A stretch of DNA of 35,395 nucleotides from DTU064 sp045588245 (GCA_045588245.1 JAZNDW010000034.1:1-35395); one strand, 5' to 3'. Shown: positions 9,132 to 16,228, numbered from the stretch's first letter. Notes: generated by a model not told the origin, from the sequence alone. Program-made: numbers and translations.

Positions 9132-10135
9132 TTTTCAAGCCTCTCGGCTGCACTGCGAAGCATCTTGCGGATGGGGAGGTTATACGGGCAGCGCGTTTCG
9201 CAGACGCCGCATTCGATGCATGCGGAAGCTTTTACGCTGAGCCCACCGTAGCGGGCAAGTGCCCAATCCGTAATTCCGTAGCGTGTATAATAACCGTCAA
9301 AGAGGAAAACGCTCGGGATGATGATACCAACGGTGCAGGGCGCGCAATAACCGCAACGGCGGCAGAAGTTTTCGCCAAGCTCTGCGCGGATACGAACGAT
9401 GCCTTTTTGCTCGTTTGCCGAGAGGGGCGCTTCATCATTAACGGCGACGTCGTTTTCTATTATCTCCTTCGGCTCGTACATGCCGGGGATCACAACGGAT
9501 ACGGACGGGTTCAACGAAACGTAACGCAAAGCGAGATTTGCGTCGTCAATGGCACCGCCGGCAAGCGGTTTCATGACGATGAAGCCGATACCGCGCTCGG
9601 CACATTCCGATATAAGCGGTTCAATGTCTGATTCGACGATATTATACGGGAACATAAACGTTTCCACCCAATCAAGCGTGAGTGCGGTCTTGAACGTTTC
9701 GACGGAATGAGAAGTCAGTCCGATGTGACGGATCTTTCCCGCTTTTTTTGCCAGAAGGAGCGCTTCCAGCGCACCGCCCTCTCCCATCACGGCCTTCAGA
9801 TCGGCAGGGGTGGCATTGTGGATCTGATATAAGTCGATATAGTCAGTGCGAAGGTTCGACAGGCTCTTTTCGATATCTGCCGCCATGGCGTCACGAGTGC
9901 GCGCCATGCTTTTTGTTGCTATAATGAATTTGTCGCGCCTGCCCTCAATCGCAGTGCCGATGTATTCTTCACTGACGGTGTATGCACGTGCCGTGTCGAT
10001 GAAGTTGATACTGTGCTCTATGAGCGAATCAAAAAGCTTGCGTGTGCTGTCGGCGTCAATGCGCTGTATCGGTATACCGCCAAAGCCGAGTCGGGAAACG
10101 GAAAGTCCTGTTTTGCCTAAAGTTACGTATTTCAT
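9128..10135 (-). CDS. Aldo/keto reductase with C-terminal 4Fe-4S ferredoxin domain
   Basis: The 335-residue protein joins an aldo/keto reductase barrel (1-245) to an iron-sulfur tail. The AKR tetrad is visible: D47 and Y52 in FIDTARAY, K75 in IATKS, H106 in LYQIHN. Eight cysteines follow, C258, C261, C264, C267 and C306, C309, C312, C316. The last set is a CxxCxxCxxxCP ferredoxin motif, so up to two clusters may bind. Such fused oxidoreductases are common in anaerobes, and the natural substrate is generally unknown. AAAGGAAG lies 7-8 nt before the ATG. It starts 12 bp after the lipoprotein gene and overlaps the RluA gene by 4 bp, so all three share the promoter at 10710-10738. Confidence 0.94.
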   Translation of the reverse strand: MKYVTLGKTGLSVSRLGFGGIPIQRIDADSTRKLFDSLIEHSINFIDTARAYTVSEEYIGTAIEGRRDKFIIATKSMARTRDAMAADIEKSLSNLRTDYIDLYQIHNATPADLKAVMGEGGALEALLLAKKAGKIRHIGLTSHSVETFKTALTLDWVETFMFPYNIVESDIEPLISECAERGIGFIVMKPLAGGAIDDANLALRYVSLNPSVSVVIPGMYEPKEIIENDVAVNDEAPLSANEQKGIVRIRAELGENFCRRCGYCAPCTVGIIIPSVFLFDGYYTRYGITDWALARYGGLSVKASACIECGVCETRCPYNLPIRKMLRSAAERLEK

Positions 10136-10147
10136 ATATATCTTCCT

Positions 10148-10669
10148 TTATGTTGTTGCAATCAGCGCGATAACGTAGGGACGCAGATCTTCGTATGTGG
10201 GTGTTACGGTCGTGTCGGTGAAGGTAAAAGCGATCGAATATGCAAATTCGCCCTCGTTCCAGACGGCGAAAACAGTCGCGCCGTTGACGTAATATGTTAC
10301 GTCATATACTCCGAGCTTTTCGGTGTGTGTCGGTGATGAAGCCTCAACTCCGGCAATGCCGGGAGCCGCATCGGTTGTGTATTTTTCCGCATAAGAGAGC
10401 GTCGCCATGCGGAGGACGAGTGTGCCGTTCATGCGCTCGCCTTCGTTGAGGACGGAATATTTGATCTGTCCGAGCCCGTTGTCCATGCCACCGTAAATGA
10501 TGACGTTTTCGTCTTCATCGGGGAGCGTTTCCATTGTAAATGAAAGCGCATCGGACATAAGCTCATAGGTTTCATAATACACAAGCACGAAGCTATCGTT
10601 TGAGCAGGAAGTGAGGAATAGACATAAAAGAAGTGACACGGTGATCACTGCGGCGAATATGCGTTTCAT
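10148..10669 (-). CDS. Predicted lipoprotein of unknown function
   Basis: The 173-residue protein starts MKRIFAAVITVSLLLCLFL and has a clear lipobox, LTSC, with the Cys at about residue 22. It should be exported and anchored to the outer face of the membrane. The mature part is acidic and has no domain I recognise; alternating hydrophobic strands (YDVTYYVNGATVFAVW, FAYSIAFTFTDTTV) suggest a small beta-rich fold. The frame is open upstream to 10738, but the start at 10669 is chosen because the signal peptide begins there, AAAGGA lies about 10 nt upstream, and the longer version would begin inside the promoter. It is the first gene of the operon with the ferredoxin-type reductase; a joint role is not demonstrated. 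Confidence 0.85.
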   Translation of the reverse strand: MKRIFAAVITVSLLLCLFLTSCSNDSFVLVYYETYELMSDALSFTMETLPDEDENVIIYGGMDNGLGQIKYSVLNEGERMNGTLVLRMATLSYAEKYTTDAAPGIAGVEASSPTHTEKLGVYDVTYYVNGATVFAVWNEGEFAYSIAFTFTDTTVTPTYEDLRPYVIALIATT

Positions 10670-10709
10670 AAAAGGCGGTCCTTTCGGGATTGTTGATTTT
10701 ACAGTTAAA

Positions 10710-10738
10710 ATTATATCATCGCAAACCGATAAATTCAA
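10710..10738 (-). promoter_or_regulatory. Sigma-A promoter for the lipoprotein/AKR/RluA operon
   Basis: TTGAAT (10733-10738), a 17-bp spacer and TATAAT (10710-10715) on the minus strand. It diverges from the promoter at 10759-10787, with 20 bp between the two -35 boxes. Confidence 0.85.
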
Positions 10739-10758
10739 CAGTCGGCGGCGTTATTATC

Positions 10759-10787
10759 TTGAATATAACAAAAAAATGAGGTATACT
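10759..10787 (+). promoter_or_regulatory. Sigma-A promoter for the CYTH gene
   Basis: TTGAAT (10759-10764), a 17-bp spacer and TATACT (10782-10787), about 65 bp before the CYTH start. Confidence 0.8.
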
Positions 10788-10850
10788 GTTTGCGGTTGGT
10801 ACGTATGTATACCGAAACGATTTAATGCGAAAAGAAAAGAGGATGATAGC

Positions 10851-11345
10851 ATGGCAACGGAAACCGAGAGAAAATATCTGATAAAAATGCCCGATGCGGC
10901 AGAGCTTCTTGCGTACCGATACAGCACGATTGAGCAAATTTATTATAAGGATGATTCCGATTATGACGGATGCCGCGTCCGTCGGCGCGAATACGCGGAC
11001 AGGGTATCGTATACGAGAACCCGCAAGCGCAGGATCACGAATATGACAGCCGTTGAAGACGAAGTTGAGATAACGGCAGAGGAGTATGCCACATACGCGA
11101 AAATGATTGAGGCAGACTCACAACCAGTAAGAAAAACGCGGTACGTTGTGCCGTACCGCGGTTATGATTTTGAGCTCGATATATATCCGCATTGGAGCGA
11201 CCGCGCCATAATGGAGGTGGAGCTGCCGAGCGAGGACGCGGCGTTCGATATTCCGCCGATGATCCATGTGATAAAGGAAGTCACCGATGACAACAGATAC
11301 AAAAATCACAGAATGGCATACAGCGTTCCGAACGACGAGATTTAA
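10851..11345 (+). CDS. CYTH-domain protein (triphosphate tunnel metalloenzyme-like)
   Basis: A 164-residue protein that starts with the CYTH signature ExExK (ETERKYL at residues 4-10). It has further basic and acidic strands expected of the tunnel fold: GCRVRRREY, SYTRTRKRR, EDEVEITAEEY, FELDIYPHW and MEVELPS. Family members hydrolyse or cyclise triphosphate-containing substrates using metal ions; the substrate here is unknown. The frame opens much farther upstream, but the ATG at 10851 is chosen because the signature is always near the N terminus and an AAGAGG site precedes it. Its stop overlaps the stop of the convergent membrane-protein gene by 4 bp, leaving no room for a terminator between the two. 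Confidence 0.87.
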   Translation: MATETERKYLIKMPDAAELLAYRYSTIEQIYYKDDSDYDGCRVRRREYADRVSYTRTRKRRITNMTAVEDEVEITAEEYATYAKMIEADSQPVRKTRYVVPYRGYDFELDIYPHWSDRAIMEVELPSEDAAFDIPPMIHVIKEVTDDNRYKNHRMAYSVPNDEI

Positions 11346-11800
11346 CCTAAACTTGAAAGCAGAGTGTCAAAAAGAGTCTTAGCGAGCGCGAGCATGTCAA
11401 GCTCAAAGACGAAAAGCATAACGAGAACAGCCGCAACAACAAGTGTGATAAGGATCGTTTTCAGGATAACGATTGCGACGGCGAGACGGTGACGAGCCAC
11501 GTTTTTTGCCGCGAGCGCGTAAATGACGGCGATAACGAAGCCGAGTACCGGTATCGCGGACAAAAGTAATATGCCGATGTAGTTCCTAACGCCGAGCGGA
11601 GAATAGACAGACTCGCGGCAAGGCTTCATGTCGGCGTAGGCGCTGTATGTAAGACGCGCCGTTTGCGGTGACGGCATCGCGTCGTTTTTTGCTTTCGCTT
11701 CGGCAATCTCTCCGTCAACGATAGCCTTCAGCGATTCTTCGTTGACCGTCGATACGTCCGAATCGTCAGCGGGGGATGTGATCTTTGTTGTATCATTCAT
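11342..11800 (-). CDS. Small two-helix membrane protein of unknown function
   Basis: A 152-residue protein I do not recognise. The first ~65 residues are hydrophilic and acidic, with a likely helical stretch at 22-42. Two hydrophobic segments follow, about 75-97 (IGILLLSAIPVLGFVIAVIY) and about 108-132 (ILITLVVAAVLVMLFVF), joined by a basic loop. This resembles small DUF-type integral membrane proteins of Firmicutes. CGGAG sits about 10 nt upstream of the ATG. It stands alone and converges on the CYTH gene. Promoter-like AT-rich sequence (TTTACA followed by TAATAA-like bases) lies upstream at about 11835-11865 but is weak. Confidence 0.75.
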   Translation of the reverse strand: MNDTTKITSPADDSDVSTVNEESLKAIVDGEIAEAKAKNDAMPSPQTARLTYSAYADMKPCRESVYSPLGVRNYIGILLLSAIPVLGFVIAVIYALAAKNVARHRLAVAIVILKTILITLVVAAVLVMLFVFELDMLALAKTLFDTLLSSLG

Positions 11801-11909
11801 CGTGTGTTTCTCCGATTGCGTAACATTAACTATATAAGTATTATTACATATCGGATCGATTTTGTAAAGTGCAAGGAAAAAATATTTTCATTTTAAGAGA
11901 AATTAAATG

Positions 11910-11938
11910 TTGACACAGGCACGTAACTTGTGTATAAT
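11910..11938 (+). promoter_or_regulatory. Consensus sigma-A promoter for tRNA-Ser
   Basis: A perfect TTGACA (11910-11915), a 17-bp spacer and a perfect TATAAT (11933-11938), about 57 bp before the tRNA. The short leader between them holds a small hairpin (AAGAC 11970-11974 / GTCTT 11985-11989), possibly a processing site. Confidence 0.9.
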
Positions 11939-11994
11939 ATAGCTTACGGTGCGCGAAAGCCGCCGCAATAAGACGAAGAGAATAGTCTTGACAG

Positions 11995-12083
11995 GGAGAA
12001 GTACTCAAGAGGCCGAAGAGGCGCCCCTGCTAAGGGTGTAGGTCGGGATAACCGGCGCGAGAGTTCAAATCTCTCCTTCTCCG
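11995..12083 (+). tRNA. tRNA-Ser(GCT)
   Basis: The acceptor stem GGAGAAG (11995-12001) pairs with CTTCTCC (12076-12082). The anticodon stem is CGCCC/GGGTG with loop CTGCTAA, giving anticodon GCT, which reads AGC and AGU serine codons. A long variable arm, typical of class II tRNA-Ser, follows. The T arm is GAGAG-TTCAAAT-CTCTC. The discriminator base is G, as usual for Ser, and CCA is not encoded. Confidence 0.96.
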
Positions 12084-12090
12084 AAAATAA

Positions 12091-12124
12091 AATGACGCTC
12101 GAAAGAGCGTCATTTTTATTTTCG
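12091..12124 (+). terminator. Intrinsic terminator after tRNA-Ser
   Basis: A ten-pair stem AATGACGCTC (12091-12100) / GAGCGTCATT (12105-12114) with a GAAA tetraloop is followed by TTTATTTT. Confidence 0.9.
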
Positions 12125-12165
12125 GGAGCGAAACGAAACCGAGCGCAGCCGACCGCGAGCTGTTA

Positions 12166-12194
12166 TTGACAACCGTCGCGTCCGCTGCTATAAT
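12166..12194 (+). promoter_or_regulatory. Consensus sigma-A promoter for the PH-domain gene
   Basis: A perfect TTGACA (12166-12171), a 17-bp spacer and a perfect TATAAT (12189-12194). The leader to the start codon at 12291 is about 90 nt. Confidence 0.88.
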
Positions 12195-12290
12195 TTTTAT
12201 GGAAAGCACTTGCAGAACTGATTGCAAACTGCGGTAATGCGGATTATAGTAAATTACATGCCGCCACAGTCGGCAGAGAGGAGAATGATC

Positions 12291-12731
12291 ATGGGATTTT
12301 TCGGCAACATAACGCAGGGAATGGTAGGCAATTACAGCGAACTGTCAATAGAAAAACTGCTTCTGAAGTACGGTGATTATCTTATGGAGGAGGAAACCGT
12401 TGTCGCGGGCTTCACCCTCATCAGAGATACCGTCATCTTCACCGATAGACGAATCATCGACATAGATAAGCAGGGTACGACGGGTCAAAAAGCGCGTTAC
12501 AATTCTATCTATATCGATTCGGTCATATCCGTTTCAATTGAAACTGCAGGCTTTGGAATTGACGACTGCAATATAACGATCGAATATATCGTTTCTCCGT
12601 ATTTTCGCGCGAAAGGCGGTGTCACAACGGAGATGCGCACGTTTGAATTCCCCAAGAAATATAACGTAGCGGAGCTTTACAGATGGCTCTGCGAGGTTGC
12701 GTATAAGAATCATACGCATATAAACGAATAG
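12291..12731 (+). CDS. Bacterial PH-domain protein (bPH_1 type)
   Basis: A 146-residue protein that is essentially one bacterial pleckstrin-homology domain. The core matches what I recall of the PF08000-type family: VIFTDRRIIDIDKQGTTG, then SIYIDSVISVSIETAG. Members are cytoplasmic and poorly characterised; no enzymatic residues are evident. Three in-frame ATGs lie upstream, but MGFFGN at 12291 is preferred, 7 nt after GAGGAG; the ATG two codons earlier would be only 1 nt from that site. A consensus promoter precedes it. The fucosidase gene follows 86 bp downstream in the same direction, with a strong hairpin between, so co-transcription is possible. Confidence 0.88.
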   Translation: MGFFGNITQGMVGNYSELSIEKLLLKYGDYLMEEETVVAGFTLIRDTVIFTDRRIIDIDKQGTTGQKARYNSIYIDSVISVSIETAGFGIDDCNITIEYIVSPYFRAKGGVTTEMRTFEFPKKYNVAELYRWLCEVAYKNHTHINE

Positions 12732-12749
12732 AGAATGTCATAAAAATAA

Positions 12750-12777
12750 GCGCTTTGTCCGTATCGGGACAAAGCGC
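12750..12777 (+). other. Strong stem-loop between PH gene and fucosidase gene, without a T run
   Basis: An 11-bp perfect stem, GCGCTTTGTCC (12750-12760) / GGACAAAGCGC (12767-12777), with a six-base loop. The next bases are GTGCCTTATATTG, so an efficient intrinsic terminator is not obvious on the plus strand. It could be a weak terminator, an RNA-stabilising or processing stem, or a DNA operator. No separate promoter with good boxes is visible between it and the fucosidase start. Confidence 0.6.
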
Positions 12778-12817
12778 GTGCCTTATATTGAATTGACAGT
12801 GACAGGAGTGTATCATT

Positions 12818-14092
12818 ATGCCTGATAACGAATATACGCTCTCGGGAGCGGAGCTTTTATCAATGCTGAAAAGCCGTGCTGACAGCGATGCGCTTGAGGA
12901 TGGCAAGCTGAACCTGCCGCCCGAAAAAATGACGTGGTGGGAAGATGCAAAATTCGGAATGTTCATACATTGGGGGCTGTATGCTCTCGTCGGAACGGGC
13001 GAATGGTGTATGTATAACGACAAAATACCACCGGATGAGTATAGACTCCTCGCCGACAGCTTCACCCCCGAAAATTTTGATGCGGATGCGTGGATGAAGG
13101 TCGCAAAATCCGCAGGCTGTAAGTATGCCGTCATGACGTCACGCCATCACGACGGATTCGCGCTTTGGGACAGCGGGGCGAGCTACCTCGATTTCACGTC
13201 GGCAAAGACGGCGGCTCACCGCGATTTTATTCGTGAGTATACAGACGCCGCGAGGGCGGCGGGACTTTACACGGGAATATATTATTCGCCGATGGACTGG
13301 AGATTCCGCGGATATTTTGATCCGGAGGGTGAGCTTGAAAGCGCGCTTTTGATGAAAAAACAGTGTTACGGTCAGGTCGAAGAACTCATGCGCGATTACG
13401 GTAAGATCGACATACTCTGGTACGACGGCGGATGGCTCGCTCATAAAGGAAGCGATGCTGACTCGGCGTGGCTGTGGGATCCGATCACGCTTAATACGAT
13501 GGTAAAGAAATATCAGCCCGACGTCGTCATAAATCCGCGAAGCGGTCTTCGCGGAGACTTCCGCACCGAGGAGGGAGGAAGCGACGTGACAGGACCGATA
13601 AGACCGTATCCGTGGGAAAAATGCATGACGGTCGTTAACGGTCCGTGGGGCTACAGCCCGCGTGCAAAGGCACGCCCGCACGTGGAAATACTGCGTATCA
13701 TGATCGACACTTTCTGCCGCGGCGGAAACGTTTTGCTGAACGTCGGACCGTCCGCTGACGGTACGATACCGCCCGATCAGGTCGAGTGTTTTTGCAAAAT
13801 CGGTGAATGGATGGACAAGTACGGGGAGAGCGTATACGGAACTCGCGGCGGTCCTTTGGAGCCTGTTGACGGAGTGTATGGCACGACACTACGCGATAAT
13901 ACTGTATATATCCACGTTCTTGATCCGGAAAAGATCAACGAAGTGACAGTTCCGATCGACTGTTCCGTAATAGAGAGCTCGGTCGCTTTGTCAGGTTCTG
14001 TTACGGTGAAAAATGACAGCGACGGCGTAAAGCTACACGTCAGTGAAGCTGCCCCGATCGACACGATCGTTAAGCTGACGCTCAAACTGTAA
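12818..14092 (+). CDS. Alpha-L-fucosidase, GH29
   Basis: The 424-residue protein has the GH29 barrel: WWEDAKFGMFIHWGLYAL (residues 40-57), SRHHDGFALW (108-117) and IDILWYDGGW (197-206). The Asp D203 is at the position of the GH29 nucleophile. FCRGGNVLLNVGPSADG is a further family block. The C-terminal ~80 residues form a short beta-rich domain. There is no signal peptide, so it should act on imported fucosylated oligosaccharides in the cytoplasm. AGGAG sits 9 nt before the ATG. With lacZ and the sugar ABC ATPase in this window, it fits an organism living on host or milk glycans, but the genes are not in one operon. The acid/base residue of GH29 is poorly conserved and is not assigned here. 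Confidence 0.93.
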   Translation: MPDNEYTLSGAELLSMLKSRADSDALEDGKLNLPPEKMTWWEDAKFGMFIHWGLYALVGTGEWCMYNDKIPPDEYRLLADSFTPENFDADAWMKVAKSAGCKYAVMTSRHHDGFALWDSGASYLDFTSAKTAAHRDFIREYTDAARAAGLYTGIYYSPMDWRFRGYFDPEGELESALLMKKQCYGQVEELMRDYGKIDILWYDGGWLAHKGSDADSAWLWDPITLNTMVKKYQPDVVINPRSGLRGDFRTEEGGSDVTGPIRPYPWEKCMTVVNGPWGYSPRAKARPHVEILRIMIDTFCRGGNVLLNVGPSADGTIPPDQVECFCKIGEWMDKYGESVYGTRGGPLEPVDGVYGTTLRDNTVYIHVLDPEKINEVTVPIDCSVIESSVALSGSVTVKNDSDGVKLHVSEAAPIDTIVKLTLKL

Positions 14093-14096
14093 CATT

Positions 14097-14140
14097 AAAA
14101 AATCACCCCACAGGAAAAACTGTGGGGTGATCGTCATTTT
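14097..14140. terminator. Bidirectional terminator between fucosidase and phage-like genes
   Basis: An 11-bp stem, TCACCCCACAG (14103-14113) / CTGTGGGGTGA (14120-14130), lies between convergent genes. On the minus strand it is followed by six T (14097-14102); on the plus strand TTTT follows at 14137-14140 after a short gap. It overlaps the last bases of the minus-strand gene. Confidence 0.75.
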
Positions 14141-15095
14141 AAGGCAACGCTTCAATGTAAACGGGCATTGCTTCCTCAGGTGAGATATTACCGGATTCGT
14201 ATGAGGCGGTGAGCCAACATATTGCTGCTGAATCGTCTGCAACGAATTCGTAACCTGTCGTTTGCCATCCGGAGTCGGTTTTGTCGTCAGAGGTCAGATC
14301 AATGCCTTGCTGAACTTTCAGTAAACCGTCCGTGCGAAGCTGTTGCACGCCGTAACGAATGCCTTTGACTCCGACAATACGGTACGTGATTCCGGGCACA
14401 AGAATAACGTTAAGCCCGACGTGAGAAGCTCTCGATTCGCTCGATGAGAGGTAGTTGGAGCTTGAAGCAGTAGTGATCCTGCCTGAAACGAGAGAAAAAA
14501 ACTGAATCCTCGCCGACCCTCCGAGCGCTTCTTCAAGCGCGGCGATGTTTGTTGTCTGATTTGTCGTATACTGTGCGCTTTTCAAGATGTTTATCAGATA
14601 CATCTTTGCGACGTTTGACATTCCGTCAACACCGTCTGTGCCGTCGACACCATCTGCGCCGTCAAATTCGCCGCTTTGTTTTGCGGCGGTGAGCGCAGCT
14701 GTAACGGCATCGTCAAGCTCTTCTTCCGACAGCTTTTCCGACAGAGCATCGCCGACGGCTTTTGCGTCGGCGGCTTTTCCGCTGAGCGAAAGAGTTGTGT
14801 CAAGACTGACGGAGGAGCCTTCGGGGATTTCAACCGATATAGGGGCGGTACCGTCGTAAGTTGCGTCAACGGCTCCCGTAAGCGTCAGCGAATACGGATT
14901 CGGCAGGCTTGTCGGAATCTTGGCAGCAAGTTTTGCCGCAAATTCGGCTTCGGTGCCCTTGTAGCCGCCGTCGCAGGCGTATTCGTAAGCGGATTTCCCG
15001 TCGTTGCCGCCGCCTGCGGATTGACTTTCCGTGTATTCCACGTCGAGGGCTTCATCCTCTTCAAACGTGATGTCAACGTTGATAAAATCCGTCAT
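14139..15095 (-). CDS. Phage tail-fibre-like structural protein
   Basis: A 318-residue modular protein. Near residue 33 it has GKSAYEYACDGGYKGTEAEF, a motif recurrent in tail-fibre and baseplate proteins of Firmicute phages. A Ser/Lys/Asp-rich helical stretch follows (GKAADAKAVGDALSEKLS). A short collagen-like GxD run (GADGVDGTDGVDG) lies near residue 147. A C-terminal beta-rich domain (about 195-318) may be a receptor-binding module. The ATG at 15095 sits 7 nt after GGAGG and shares one base with the upstream stop (TGATG), so it is translationally coupled; a GTG one codon earlier is the alternative. No capsid, terminase or other tail genes flank it, so it is a remnant or repurposed phage gene. 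Transcription probably comes from the repressible promoter at 15504-15532. Confidence 0.75.
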   Translation of the reverse strand: MTDFINVDITFEEDEALDVEYTESQSAGGGNDGKSAYEYACDGGYKGTEAEFAAKLAAKIPTSLPNPYSLTLTGAVDATYDGTAPISVEIPEGSSVSLDTTLSLSGKAADAKAVGDALSEKLSEEELDDAVTAALTAAKQSGEFDGADGVDGTDGVDGMSNVAKMYLINILKSAQYTTNQTTNIAALEEALGGSARIQFFSLVSGRITTASSSNYLSSSESRASHVGLNVILVPGITYRIVGVKGIRYGVQQLRTDGLLKVQQGIDLTSDDKTDSGWQTTGYEFVADDSAAICWLTASYESGNISPEEAMPVYIEALP

Positions 15096-15403
15096 CACAT
15101 CGCCTCCGATTTAAGATTCGCGTATATGGGAACGCGAACGGGACGGGAAGCACGTCGCATACCGCGTGTGAGGAGGTTGAGCTGTGCTAAAGCGTATGCG
15201 CCGGGGATCTTGGCGGAAAATCTGCCCGTTTCTTCGGGCGTCATATTAAGCGTTACGGTATTTTCGGATGTTGTCACACCGCTGTCCCCAGTTTGATATT
15301 CGATGACGGTTTTTCCGTTCTGTGAAAAAACGATCGAAACGTCACTTTCGGTGACGTTATCGGGGAAAGTAAATGTGATTTTATGATCGGTCCAAACTGT
15401 AAT
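15095..15403 (-). CDS. Small phage-like structural protein with probable ATT start codon
   Basis: Translated from an ATT codon at 15403, this gives 102 residues: beta-rich N terminus (TVWTDHKITFTFPDN), middle VSIVFSQNGKTVIEYQ, and basic tail RRASRPVRVPIYANL. I recognise no named family, but its place directly before a tail-fibre gene, and the style of the sequence, fit phage baseplate or tail accessory proteins. The frame has no ATG at its 5' end. The first GTG, at 15277, would discard the conserved-looking first third and has no ribosome site. GGAGGT lies exactly 7 nt before the ATT, so ATT is the best start. It overlaps the next gene by one base. Expression probably depends on the promoter at 15504-15532 and so on the neighbouring repressor. 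Confidence 0.6.
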   Translation of the reverse strand: MTVWTDHKITFTFPDNVTESDVSIVFSQNGKTVIEYQTGDSGVTTSENTVTLNMTPEETGRFSAKIPGAYALAQLNLLTRGMRRASRPVRVPIYANLKSEAM

Positions 15404-15429
15404 TTTTGTTACCTCCGATAGAAAAATTC

Positions 15430-15458
15430 TTGACCGTCACAGAATACTGTGTTATAAT
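15430..15458 (+). promoter_or_regulatory. Promoter for the S24-type repressor, facing the phage-gene promoter
   Basis: TTGACC (15430-15435), a 17-bp spacer and TATAAT (15453-15458). The spacer contains operator O1 (15437-15452). Transcription starting near 15465 would run into the opposing promoter at 15504-15532 before reaching the repressor gene at 15582. Confidence 0.85.
15437..15452. promoter_or_regulatory. Operator O1 (TCACA-N6-TGTGT) inside the repressor promoter
   Basis: The imperfect palindrome TCACA-GAATAC-TGTGT fills the spacer of the plus-strand promoter. It matches operator O2 at 15509-15526 in both half-sites and spacing, so the same dimeric regulator is expected to bind both, giving autoregulation here. 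Confidence 0.6.
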
Positions 15459-15503
15459 GAGGCTGTCAGTATTGTTTTGAGGCTGTGGCTGTGACGTGGT
15501 TGC

Positions 15504-15532
15504 ATTATATCACAAAATTATGTGATTGTCAA
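15504..15532 (-). promoter_or_regulatory. Consensus promoter for the phage-like genes
   Basis: On the minus strand a perfect TTGACA (15527-15532), a 17-bp spacer and a perfect TATAAT (15504-15509). Transcription would start near 15497 and read the ATT-start gene and the tail-fibre gene. The spacer is wholly occupied by operator O2. This is a strong promoter that would need active repression. Confidence 0.88.
15509..15526. promoter_or_regulatory. Operator O2 (ATCACA-N6-TGTGAT) inside the phage-gene promoter
   Basis: A perfect 6+6 palindrome, ATCACA-AAATTA-TGTGAT, lies between the -35 and -10 boxes. Its perfect symmetry suggests higher affinity than O1, so the phage-like genes would be shut off first as repressor accumulates. 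Confidence 0.65.
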
Positions 15533-15581
15533 GAGGAAAAGCCGTTTTTTATCTGAAAAGGTATCTGCGAGGAGGGATATT

Positions 15582-16178
15582 ATGGAGCTTTATGAAAAAA
15601 TATACGGCCTTTGCATCGAACGCGGGATAAAGCCCGCGGCACTTGCGAGGAATCTTGGATTTTCCAAGAATTTTTTCACGGAGATGAAATCGGGACGTGT
15701 AAAATCGTGCTCTGCACAAAAGCTGGCGCTGATAGCGGATTATTTCGGCGTTACCGCAGATGATCTCTTATATAAAGACGCGGTGCCGGCAAAGGTGCCC
15801 GTTTACGGTACCGTAACGGCAGGGATTCCGATAGATGCGATCGAGGATATATCGGGATATGAGGAGATCACGCCCGAATTGGCACGCTCGGGCAAGTTTA
15901 TTGCTCTTCGTATCAAGGGCGACAGCATGATGCCGCAGATATGTAACGGGGACGTCGTTATCGTTCGCTTGCAGGACGACGCCGACACAGGCGATACCGT
16001 GATCGTCATGATAGGCGACGGTGAAGCAACGTGCAAAAGATTGCGTAAAGAACGCGAAGGAGTTTGGCTTTTGCCGAACAACCCCGCATACGAGCCCATG
16101 TATTATACGGAGCAAGAGATAAACGAGCTGCCCATAACCGTTGTCGGTCGTGTGATCGAACTGCGGCGAAGCTTTTGA
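15582..16178 (+). CDS. LexA/CI-type repressor (XRE HTH plus S24 peptidase domain)
   Basis: A 198-residue protein. The N-terminal HTH (about 1-63) includes IKPAALARNLGFSKNFFTEM and the XRE-style LALIADYFGVTADDLLY. The C-terminal S24 domain begins after residue 70 with VYGTVTAGIP; A80-G81 is the expected self-cleavage bond. S115 in GDSMMPQ and K152 in ATCKRL form the Ser-Lys dyad. In this family RecA-stimulated autocleavage after DNA damage inactivates the repressor. The ATG at 15582 lies 6-7 nt after GGAGG. It sits beside two matching operators and opposite the phage-like genes, so it most likely represses them and itself. It is the immunity-type regulator of a reduced prophage module, not the chromosomal LexA, whose operators would differ. 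Confidence 0.9.
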   Translation: MELYEKIYGLCIERGIKPAALARNLGFSKNFFTEMKSGRVKSCSAQKLALIADYFGVTADDLLYKDAVPAKVPVYGTVTAGIPIDAIEDISGYEEITPELARSGKFIALRIKGDSMMPQICNGDVVIVRLQDDADTGDTVIVMIGDGEATCKRLRKEREGVWLLPNNPAYEPMYYTEQEINELPITVVGRVIELRRSF

Positions 16179-16228
16179 TATAATCTTTGAAAAAACAAGA
16201 TATATTTATAAAAATATGATAAATAAAG

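Noticed and set aside
11939..11994. Small SRP RNA or other known ncRNA before tRNA-Ser
   Set aside because: The typical GGUCAGG/AGCAG core of SRP RNA is absent and the transcript before the tRNA is too short.
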